Source of the DNA: Cryptomeria japonica | Lineage: Eukaryota > Streptophyta > Pinopsida > Cupressales > Cupressaceae | Length of the DNA: 64,000 nt | NCBI RefSeq assembly: GCF_030272615.1 | Contig: NC_081414.1 | Coordinates: forward strand, 907,997,009 to 908,061,008 | Direction of reading: 5' to 3' | Shown: piece after piece, positions 11,721 to 20,400 of the stretch | Layout: each line of letters opens with the position of its first letter | How positions within the stretch are numbered: position 1 is the stretch's first letter | The notes under the pieces: model-generated | Database searches by the model: none | What the model was told of the DNA's origin: nothing | What the model saw: only the letters and a program-made list of their open reading frames with translations | Translations under genes and position numbers: made by a program

Positions 11721-13442
11721 TTAGGTTGCCTTTTGTGAAGACATGAATCCTTGAAATTTCCGGATGCTCGCTTGTAGTTCCTCGGGATTCGGTTCATGAG
11801 TGTTCTTAGCAACTACCATAGTCTTCACAATAGTGTCGTGACAGCGGAGGAGCGCGGAATTGTCTCTATCCAGGATGGACTGGATTTCATGCAAAAAGGC
11901 TTGATGTTTCATCAATGCTTGAATTGAAACTGCCGAGAATTGTTCACTCCTCCATTCACCATGAATCCTCATCTGTAAGTCCGCAAGAACTTCTTCTTCT
12001 GGAATTAGCTCTCCATCCTGACTTACTATATTGCAAGAGGCCCTTTCACAATGTGAGACAATACCTTGATAAACTTCATTCCGGAATCTCCTTGCATCAC
12101 TGATCTCTTCGATGAGGGACTTAAGAACAAGGGTTTTGTTTTCCATGAGTTCCTCAAATTCCAAGTACATGACCCTGGAAGAGATGATGGTGTGCTCCTG
12201 CAAAATACTCAGCTGTTGTTGGGGCATGGTACGCCAGATTGCCAGACTTTTCTCAACACTTTCCAGATTCTTTTTGAAAGTGTTAGAAGTTTGATCCAAT
12301 TTCTCCTCAATGGTTTCCAGCTTAGACATTATTTGAAAAATGTCTTTTATCACTTGCACGCATTGATCATGAAGGTGATCAATCCAGGAATCCAGTGCTT
12401 GTACTTTTTGAGCAGCCCTTTCTACTCCACGAATCGATTCTTGGGAACCGGAAGAACCTATGGAGTTACTCCCTTCAGCAGCAGGTTTTGTGATTTTATT
12501 GATGGCTGCCATGAGCTGTCGGTTTTCTTCTTCTAGCTTGTCTTTCTTTGCAAGAAGATCGTCACACCTTTGCACTAGTGAAGCAACAGAAAACTGAGCA
12601 TCATGTTTAATGACTTCATGTGTTTGCTTGCCCAATTCTACCCTTGTAACCTTATAATCAGCAGCTGACATTTCATCAAGTGGTTTATCTGCAATAGGTT
12701 CCACAATTTCAGCTACTTTCATCTTGTTGCTATCAACAGTTACCCTGGAAATAGTCTTCGCCTTCTTAGCAACTTTGGATCTGGACTGTTTGAGTTGCTG
12801 GTAGTCGAAGGCATCAGGTGAGATCTCTTGCTTCTTTCTTTTCGGGGTGAAAGAACTAAGCCATGGAGGCAAAGTCATCAACTCACTTCCTGTAACAGCT
12901 GTAGGCAAAGGAGAAGCAGTTTCTGTTTGAATCACTGTGGTCACCCTGGGAGGAATATCTGTTTGAATAGCGACTATGTTTTGCTCAGTTACCAACGGAC
13001 ATGAAGATTGCCTCATGAATTCTTCAAAACCAGAAGTGGAAGTATCAATTTCTGATAACTGAATGCAAGTGGGATTATCTTCAGGAACTTCCAACACACA
13101 TTCTCGTTGTTGCTCAGGAGAAGGCCCGTATGCTGAAATGGGAACTGCGTTCTGAGGAGACTCATCAATGAGCAAATCAGGAGGAGAAAGAGGCGTCTCA
13201 ATAGAAACTGGAGGAATGACCTCATGAGGCGTGTCTGAAACTGGAGACTTAGGCGCATCATCAGATTGCTGCCCCTCTTCTGGATTATCCAGATCGATCA
13301 CCCGAACATGGAACCGTGATTTCTCCTTCCCATGAGTAGTTGTCTCCTCAGGAGGAAGCACTACTGCACGACTAACTCGTAACTTGATCCTTGTGCTTGA
13401 AGATGAAGCACCCTCCTTATTATCAATCTGAATCTCAGACTT
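11721..13442 (-). CDS. M1 U3 gene, downstream half (after the in-frame UGA), unknown protein
   Basis: An ORF of about 573 codons directly following the UGA at 13443-13445 in the same frame as the upstream ORF. No ATG lies near its 5' end: the first possible start codons are a GTG at 13361 and later internal Mets, so it is more likely the C-terminal half of one protein of about 1200 aa than a separate gene. Visible parts: a Ser/Pro/Glu-rich N-terminal third, a basic patch (PKRKKQE, then SRSKVAKKAK) that could be a nuclear signal, then two predicted coiled coils (CDDLLAKKDKLEEENRQL and the MSKLETIEEKLDQ region), and a helical C-terminus ending QGFMSSQKAT. No enzyme motif recognised. Being in U3, the frame would sit at the 3' end of full-length genomic RNA, after gag-pol. 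Confidence 0.6.
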   Translation of the reverse strand, partial: KSEIQIDNKEGASSSSTRIKLRVSRAVVLPPEETTTHGKEKSRFHVRVIDLDNPEEGQQSDDAPKSPVSDTPHEVIPPVSIETPLSPPDLLIDESPQNAVPISAYGPSPEQQRECVLEVPEDNPTCIQLSEIDTSTSGFEEFMRQSSCPLVTEQNIVAIQTDIPPRVTTVIQTETASPLPTAVTGSELMTLPPWLSSFTPKRKKQEISPDAFDYQQLKQSRSKVAKKAKTISRVTVDSNKMKVAEIVEPIADKPLDEMSAADYKVTRVELGKQTHEVIKHDAQFSVASLVQRCDDLLAKKDKLEEENRQLMAAINKITKPAAEGSNSIGSSGSQESIRGVERAAQKVQALDSWIDHLHDQCVQVIKDIFQIMSKLETIEEKLDQTSNTFKKNLESVEKSLAIWRTMPQQQLSILQEHTIISSRVMYLEFEELMENKTLVLKSLIEEISDARRFRNEVYQGIVSHCERASCNIVSQDGELIPEEEVLADLQMRIHGEWRSEQFSAVSIQALMKHQAFLHEIQSILDRDNSALLRCHDTIVKTMVVAKNTHEPNPEELQASIRKFQGFMSSQKAT

Positions 13443-15338
13443 TCATCCAAGAGGCCCTGTAGAATCATCTTCTTTACCAACCTTGATTTTGATAAGTCTA
13501 ACAGCATTGCTTTTCAACCATGCGTTAGTGTTGGCCAAGATAGGCTGAAATCTGTCAAGAATGGAGACGCAATCTTTATGTGACCATTGGATCAAAGGAA
13601 GTGGAGCTTCCTCAACCCTCCGTGAAGTGTATTCAGGATCAAGTATATGCCCATCATCAATCATCCCTTGTGGGATATCTGCCAAGTTCAAGTCAACAAT
13701 TTGCTCAACAGTGAGCCTGCAGTAATCCATCTTCAGGACTTCAGCTTCTGTGCGGAGATCTGCCCAGATGTCTTCAATGCGATGAACATGTACAAAGGAT
13801 TTTTTGATCTTTTCCTTCATACCTCTATAATCAAAATCAGCTCTAGGTTTGAACCTCTTAAGCTTGATTTCCTGCAATTCAACCTCCATGGCCTTAGCCT
13901 TCACAGATGTGACAAGGGAGTATCGACCAATTTTCAACGGATTTGTGCTGGAGATCCCCATTCCAACCTTGTGTCTAGCAGACTGAAGAGTATGAACAGC
14001 CATAATTTGTCTACCCAACTCCATAAGAATTATCCTATCGGTCGGGTATCTTGGTAGCATGTATGGTTGTCCATCATAGCACCCAATCCTCATGTAGGTG
14101 AAGGTGGGAAATTGCAGGAATAAGCACCCATACTCAGATACCTTGACCCATGCCTCATCTGATACTCGCTTATTTCTGAGATCCATGTCAAACTGACACA
14201 TAAAATATCCAAAGAATGCGTCTTGGACTCTTCTAAAATGTAGTCTGCTAGGTTTCAAAGGCAGCTGGTCATAATATTCCCAAACTGGTATGAGAGAGCG
14301 ATCACCCTTGGTAGAAAGACCTGGAAAGTGTCTAAGTGATGCTGCTAAATATACCAAATAAGAATTCATAAAGAAGGTCATAGTGGTAGGAACCGCTGCA
14401 AGTTGTTCGCACAAAGCATCGCTGATGATTTCACCCCATGAAATGTGATGCGACTGCCGTATGAACATGATGAATTGATACATCCATGACTCAAAGACAT
14501 TAGAGTGCTCAAGGCCTAACATTCTGCTGAGAAGAGTGATGGTGTCTCCTATCTCCCACTTGAAATCACAACGGTACAACTTTGCCCATCTTGAGAAGGA
14601 AGGACGTGGCTCATGAATCCACCTATTGATGTGGCGCTTGCAATCTTTTTCTCTTTTCACATAATACTCTGCTGCACTTTCTTTGGTGATTTCCATGTAA
14701 ACAGGTGCAGGAGGTATTTTGAAGACCTTCTCGATTGTATCCGCATCAAGACGAATTATGGCTTCACCATCATCATTTTTTATGACTCTTGACTCTTTGT
14801 CAAAATGATGGGCGCATGCAAGAACAAATTCAGGTTCTAGGGCAGCCACTGGGAAAGAAGACGCATGATGGATATGGCTGTCCAACAGCCGCTGCAAGTT
14901 GTTATCCTGTGGATCTTCTACCCTGTGAATGAATTCTGCCATATCAACATGCCCTATTTCTGTGTCCCTGATGCGATCCAATGGCGAGGAGACCTGGGAA
15001 GGTGTAACCTCATTCTGGTATTTATCATATTTGTATTTCATTTTCTTTGGAGTTGGCGATGCCGGCAAATCTGACATTAATTGCGAACCTGGAATGCTGT
15101 GATGAAGACTTAAAAGGGTTAAGGCCACATCATAATCAGCTGCAAATATCATTCTTTCTTTTTTCAAATGGGTAAAACTTCGATCTCTGAATTTCACGGT
15201 TTTGTGAGAAGAAGAGAGAAGACATGTAGAAATGGGAAAATCTTGACTTTGACCAATTTCGGATCTTGGGGGAATTTTCGCAAGTATACAAGTTGGAAAG
15301 TACATACATGCAATCGGGATTTTAAAACCCGAATACAA
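13443..15338 (-). CDS. M1 U3 gene, upstream half, unknown 631-aa protein
   Basis: A 631-codon ORF inside the LTR, on the element's coding strand. The first 62 codons look like read-in from non-coding DNA; the Met at 15152 (MIFAADYDVALTLL) is a likelier start. After a short Pro/Lys-rich part, a compact aromatic-rich region follows at about residues 180-480, with SRWAKLYRCDFKWEIGD, an SWGEIISDALCEQL segment, an RLHFRRVQDAFFGYF segment and a MRIGCYDGQPYMLPRYP segment. It resembles, in general character only, the putative plant transposon/mobile-domain proteins that retroelements sometimes carry; I cannot name the family. No signal peptide or membrane segment. Ends at UGA, with the same frame open beyond. 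The right LTR has the same ORF with one further stop. Confidence 0.65.
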   Translation of the reverse strand: MYSGFKIPIACMYFPTCILAKIPPRSEIGQSQDFPISTCLLSSSHKTVKFRDRSFTHLKKERMIFAADYDVALTLLSLHHSIPGSQLMSDLPASPTPKKMKYKYDKYQNEVTPSQVSSPLDRIRDTEIGHVDMAEFIHRVEDPQDNNLQRLLDSHIHHASSFPVAALEPEFVLACAHHFDKESRVIKNDDGEAIIRLDADTIEKVFKIPPAPVYMEITKESAAEYYVKREKDCKRHINRWIHEPRPSFSRWAKLYRCDFKWEIGDTITLLSRMLGLEHSNVFESWMYQFIMFIRQSHHISWGEIISDALCEQLAAVPTTMTFFMNSYLVYLAASLRHFPGLSTKGDRSLIPVWEYYDQLPLKPSRLHFRRVQDAFFGYFMCQFDMDLRNKRVSDEAWVKVSEYGCLFLQFPTFTYMRIGCYDGQPYMLPRYPTDRIILMELGRQIMAVHTLQSARHKVGMGISSTNPLKIGRYSLVTSVKAKAMEVELQEIKLKRFKPRADFDYRGMKEKIKKSFVHVHRIEDIWADLRTEAEVLKMDYCRLTVEQIVDLNLADIPQGMIDDGHILDPEYTSRRVEEAPLPLIQWSHKDCVSILDRFQPILANTNAWLKSNAVRLIKIKVGKEDDSTGPLG

Positions 15339-16458
15339 GTATACTTGTAAATTCGAAAATGGAGAAATGGATGAAAAATGGGATTTTGACTTGCGGGAAA
15401 TGATGGGAATGGAAAGTACAGATATGGGGAACGTGAATGAATAGAAACGGGAATATCCGGGAAAGTCATTTTAATGAAAATGGGAAGATCTTTTCAACAT
15501 GTAATCCGGTATTTAAAACACGAATTTGCAAGAGAGAGGTATTTCACATTTTTCAAGCTTGGAAATTTAACCAAAAATGATTAAATTTCTCAACCGTAAG
15601 GGAAGAACAACAATTTCCAGCGAACTTGTAATCGAGATTAAAAATCCCGAATACTAGCTAAGATGGAATTTTGAGAAGAATAATGCAATTTAACAATTGC
15701 ATTTCAAAGGGAAGATTTGTTTCATGAAAACCAATTTTAAGGGAAGAACAACACATGTGAAGAATGCAATTAATAACAAAAAATTGAAGAAAACATGAAA
15801 ATAAAAAGAAGAGAAGAAAGGAAGAACATACCTTGATTGGAAAATCAAAATGCTTCTCCAACAATGCAATACTTCTTGAGATGAGGAAGCAAAACTGAAC
15901 TTTTAAACCCTTATCACGTTTTTGTGAAAATGCCCCCAAAAATGGTAGCAATCTTAAACTTGCAAGAGTAAAATGCCAATGAAAGTGTTCATTTCAAGTT
16001 TGTTGCAGCAAAACGATCAAGGTATTTGCTAAAGCAATAATACCAAAGGTGTTTGAAGAGATATCAATGCCAAAAAACACAGCCAAGAGAGTCACGTTTT
16101 TGTGAAAAAACGTGGCATTCATTACACATTCAATGCACCATTAAATGGTGCGAACCTGCTCTTACCCTCCACGCCTTAGGAAGAAAGGCCAAAATGATTT
16201 AGGAGTGTGGGCAACATTTAAGATTTAACCGCTCAAATCGTGGCATTCATGAGGCACGTTAAAAAAAAACGCAGTTGCTATTTCTTAGGGTAAAAACCAG
16301 CGGATTTGTCTTTGAAATGGCATGATAGATGTCAAAAAATGCAAGAAGATCGGATGCAAGCTCAAAACGCCCCCATCATCCAACGATTCATCCACGAATT
16401 TCGCCTTGAAAAAGTCCAAAATCGCTTCATTCTTGCATTTCGGGTTTTGAAAAATGAA

Positions 16459-16615
16459 TGACAAGTTCGATTTTCTTCAAAAGGAAGCAAATCGGGTTTT
16501 AAACATAAAATAACAAGTTCGATTTTCTTCAAAAGGAAGCAAATCGGGTTTTAAACATAAAATGACAAGTTTGATTTTCTCCTTTTTCCTCATTAAGCCA
16601 AAATCGGGTTTTTTT
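16459..16615. repeat. Short tandem repeat of about 52 bp in M1 U3 (left LTR)
   Basis: Three units beginning TGACAAGTTCGATTTTC, TAACAAGTTCGATTTTC and TGACAAGTTTGATTTTC; the first two include AAATCGGGTTTTAAACATAAA, the third is diverged in its second half. The repeat is also present in the right LTR near 29436-29590. Further single copies of ATCGGGTTTT follow to 16680. Confidence 0.75.
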
Positions 16616-16749
16616 GGACAAATGACAAGTTTAGAAATTGTCAAAAATGAACTTTATGTTAAAATCGGGTTTTAAAAGACAAACTGCAAGTTTAAAAATA
16701 CTTGTAAGGGGGAAATAAAATCCCTACAACAAGTATTAAACACTTGTAC

Positions 16750-16854
16750 ACATGTAATGGGGATTTAAAATCCCTATTACATGTAAAACCCATTAAAGTA
16801 GGGGTTTTTTGGACAAACTGCAAGTTTACTTGCAGTTGAGCTAAAAAACCCCTA
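16750..16854. repeat. Nested inverted repeats in M1 U3 (left LTR)
   Basis: Two adjacent perfect or near-perfect hairpins. The first is 16750-16784 (ACATGTAATGGGGATTT against its complement, ending ATTACATGT). The second has outer arms TAGGGGTTTTTT (16799-16810) and AAAAAACCCCTA (16843-16854) and an inner stem ACTGCAAGT/ACTTGCAGT (16817-16836). The right LTR has the same set at 29727-29831. Confidence 0.8.
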
Positions 16855-17228
16855 TTTTAACTAAAAATGACCAAAAAACAACAAAAAGATAAAAACATTA
16901 AATGGGAAACTTAAAATAAATTACAAGTGACATATTTGAAATAAAAAATGCACATGTAAGTGATCAAAAATTCCCCTACAAAGACCACAACAATGAATAT
17001 CATTAAAACTTGCATTTTGAAGAAAATTCTCCACCTGCAGTCTGGGTTTTAAAACCCGAAATTGAAGGAAAGGCATGGCAAACGAACCCAGAATTGGACG
17101 AAATTTGAAACGTAGTTCGAGAATGGACTGAGGATTAATCTAGTCCAAGGATTAGTCAAAATTTCGCCTCGGGAAGCATGCCATAGAGTAATAATTTTCA
17201 TTTTTCATAAAAAATTCCATCGTAGTGG

Positions 17229-17257
17229 TCCTTCATTTTTGGAAACAAAAATGAGGA
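17229..17257. repeat. Terminal hairpin at the U3 end of M1 LTR (left copy)
   Basis: Left arm TCCTTCATTTTTG (17229-17241), four-base loop GAAA, right arm CAAAAATGAGGA (17246-17257); one unpaired base. It lies five bases from the CA end, i.e. at the very start of U3. The right copy is at 30206-30234. Confidence 0.75.
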
Positions 17258-17262
17258 CAACA

Positions 17263-17445
17263 ACAGGCTCTGACTGGGGAATTCTTTCGTTTATCCTTCA
17301 AGATTATGAGAGAAAAGAATCCAGAACTCTTAGTGCCTTCCTCTTATCCATTGGGTCACAGAGTCAAACAAAGCAAAAACAAACAAACAAAAGGCGAAAA
17401 ACAAACAAGAGAAAGACATTATTTACAAAAAGTTACCTCGAATCT
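17263..17445 (-). other. M1 3' untranslated part, without an obvious polypurine tract
   Basis: Between the gag-pol stop and the 3' LTR. In element orientation the bases just before the LTR read CCCCAGTCAGAGCCTGT, not a purine run. The nearest purine-rich run is AAGAGGAAGG at about 17336-17345, some 75 bp away. On the + strand the same stretch has CTCTGACTGGGGA, close to the core of the real primer-binding site (CTCTGCTGGGGA). Confidence 0.6.
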
Positions 17446-20400
17446 TCATTCAAAGTAATGCTTCAAATGCTGACCATTATATGGCAGCACAAATGGAGTT
17501 CCATCATGATAAGACAAGATAAAACTATCTTCTCCAGCAATACGGTGAATGGTGAAGGGTCCTCGCCAAAGAGAATCAAATTTGCCATGTAAGCCTTTCG
17601 GTTCCCTTCGCTTATCCCAAAGCAAAACACGATCACCAACTTGGAATCCTTTTTGTTTTGCTTTCTTGTCAAAAAGAATTTTAACTTGTAGCTGATGCTG
17701 AGCAATTCGGTCTACCACTTGTGTTCTTTGTTCTTCCAGTTGGGAAAGATACATGATCCTTTTATCTAAAGCATCCTCATAAGTTTGATCCTCAATTGCT
17801 TTAGATAACTTGAGAGCAGGAAGTTCCAAAGTGATGGGTATTTCTGCATTAATCCCATAAAGGAGCTGAAATGGAGACATACCAATAGCCCTTTTGGGTG
17901 TAATCCTGTCTGCCCATAAAGCATCAAAAAGAGCCTTATGCCAGGACCTTTGATTTTCCTCCACAAGCTTGCGAATGATAGTAATCAAATTCTTGTTACT
18001 AGATTCCGCTTGACCATTACCTTGAGGATAATAATCAGATGAATGAGTTAACAAAATATTATACTCAAAGCAAAATTGTGAAATTTCTGAGGAAGAGAAA
18101 GTAGCCGCATTATCAGTCACAATCTTGAAAGGAACACCAAACCTGGAAATAATATTCTCCTTGAGGAACCTGCATACTACCTCAGAAGTAGCGTTCTTTA
18201 CTGGTATGGCTTCCACCCACTGGGTGAAATAATCAGTAGCTGTAAGGACATAGGAATGACCCGCACTTGAGGAGGGATTGATCACACCAATGAAATCAAT
18301 GCCCCATTGCCGGAAAGGTTCTTCAACAATAACCGCCTTCAATGGTAATGCTGCAAGCTTTGGTTTACCTACAAACTGCTGACAATGTACACACTTACGT
18401 ACCCACCGAAAAGCATCTTGAAAGAGTGTAGGCCAATAATATTTTGCTCTCAAAATTTTATGAGCGGTCACTGGGGCAGAAAAATGTCCACCACAAGCCT
18501 TGTCATGAAAAGATTCCAGCAATTTAGTTTGTTGCGCTTTGTCAACACAACGGAGGAAAGTACCGTCAATGGCTTTCTTGTACAAACCAGCATCCCATAA
18601 TACGAAGTTTGCAGCTTTCAACTTGATACTTCTCTTTTCCTTGAATGTCAAATGTTGTGGACATTCGCCATAGGTCAAGAAAAATGCTATATTAGAGTAC
18701 CATTCATCAGTAGTACTAACAAACAACACCTTGGGAAGATCTTCTGAATCATTCAATTCTCGCTCCTCCGGAATACCTTCCGCCATCAGCTGACAGAGTC
18801 CTCTTCCTCGAACGAGCTTTGTAGGCTTGATTTCCAAGTCATATTCTTGGATTTTAGCAATCCAATTTCCTCTTTTTGTACCAAAATCCTGTTGTGTTAA
18901 GATAGATTTGACTGATGTATCAGGAACTAACACAACGGTATGAGAATTCAAGATGTAAAAACGGAAATTCTTAACTGCTTTTACCACCGCATAAGCATTC
19001 TTCTCAAAAGAGGAATACTTGAGTTCATGAGACTTCAAAGGACAACTCATGAAAGCAATAGGAGATTCAATTCCTTCTGAATTTTTCTGCATCAAAATGG
19101 CTGACAAAGTATGCTCGGAAGCATAGCTATACATAATGAACTCCTTGGTGTAGTTAGGACAAACCAACACGGGTGCATGAGCAATTGCATCTTTAATTTC
19201 ATTGAATGCCGCTCTTCCTTCAGAATTCCAATGGAAAGAAGACTTTCCTTTCATCATGTCCACAATATGACGAGTCTTCTCTGCAAAGTCAGGAATAAAT
19301 CTTCGCAAAAAATTAACCTTACCAAAAAAGGAATGAACAGCAGTCTTGTTGGATGGCAAAGGTAGATTCTGAATTGATTTAACCCTCTCAGGATCAACTT
19401 TTATACCCTCCTTGGAAACAATGTGACCAAGAAGTTTTCCCTCTGTCACCCCAAAAACTGACTTCTTGGGATTAAGAGAGACACCATGCTTGCGACATCT
19501 TTCAAGTACATCTTGTAGATGAAAAAGATGATTCTCACGATCTTTGGAAAAAATAGTAAGATCATCAAGATATACTACAATATATCTTCCAACAATACCA
19601 TGGAAAGCCAAGTCCATAGCTCCCTGGAAAGTAGCTCCTGCATTGATCAACCCAAAAGGCATTCTTCGGTATGCAAACGTACCCCACGGAGTGGTGAATG
19701 CAGTCTTGTGTTGATCAGGTTCACTAAACTCAATCTGATTGTATCCCGAAAATCCATCTAGCATAGATAGCATCTCGGAACTTGTCACCGTTTGCAAGAC
19801 TTGATCCATGATTGGCAATGGATAATTGTCTTTGAGTGATAGCTGATTAAGATTTCTAAAATCCACACAGATACGTATTTCTCCATTCTTCTTACGCACC
19901 GGTACTATGTTTGCCAACCATGTTGAATGATGGATGGGAAAGATAATCCGAGCATCAAGCATTTTTTGAACTTCAGAAAGAATGGTACCTGAAATCTTTG
20001 GATTATATTGGCGTTGCTTTTGTCTGAAAGGTTCCGCACCAAGCTTGAGAGGAATGTCATGCTGCACTTCCTTGGGTTGGAAGGACTTTAGATCATCATA
20101 TGAGTACGCCAAGACATCATGATATTGACACAAAAGCTGAATAAACTGATTTCTCTCTTCTAAAGTGCAGTTATTGCCAATATTGACAAACTTTGGATCT
20201 CCGTCAGATCCAATATTGTATTTCTCATATCCCATAAGAGAATCAGTACCCTCTTGTTGTCGTCTCTTGATATAACGATCATGTTGATCGAAAAGTTTTT
20301 CAAGAGAAACCAATCCCTTGGGGATTTTATTTCCTTTCAGCTGAAGGATATTTTCATCTGATTCAGATGATGTATCAGGCACTGGACCTGAAGACGAAGA

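Larger units (their letters stand above)
10609..17262 (-). repeat. M1 3' LTR (left copy)
   Basis: A 6654-bp direct repeat of 23585-30239. Starts TGTTGGTTGA and ends GAGGACAACA on the + strand. Seen in element orientation (from 17262 downward) it holds: a terminal hairpin, about 1.9 kb of non-coding U3 with tandem and inverted repeats, the U3 gene (15338 down to 11721), a TATA box (11404-11411) and a leader of about 0.8 kb with a repeated 12-mer. Since the TATA box is near the far end, almost the whole LTR is U3. In this copy the two U3 ORFs have only the shared UGA between them. Confidence 0.95.

Noticed and set aside
11915-12536. Plus-strand frames of 62-156 codons inside the M1 LTR
   Set aside because: They are mirror frames of the U3 gene on the other strand; the reverse frame carries the protein-like composition and length.
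13647-14057. Plus-strand frame of 136 codons in the M1 LTR
   Set aside because: Antisense shadow of the upstream U3 ORF.
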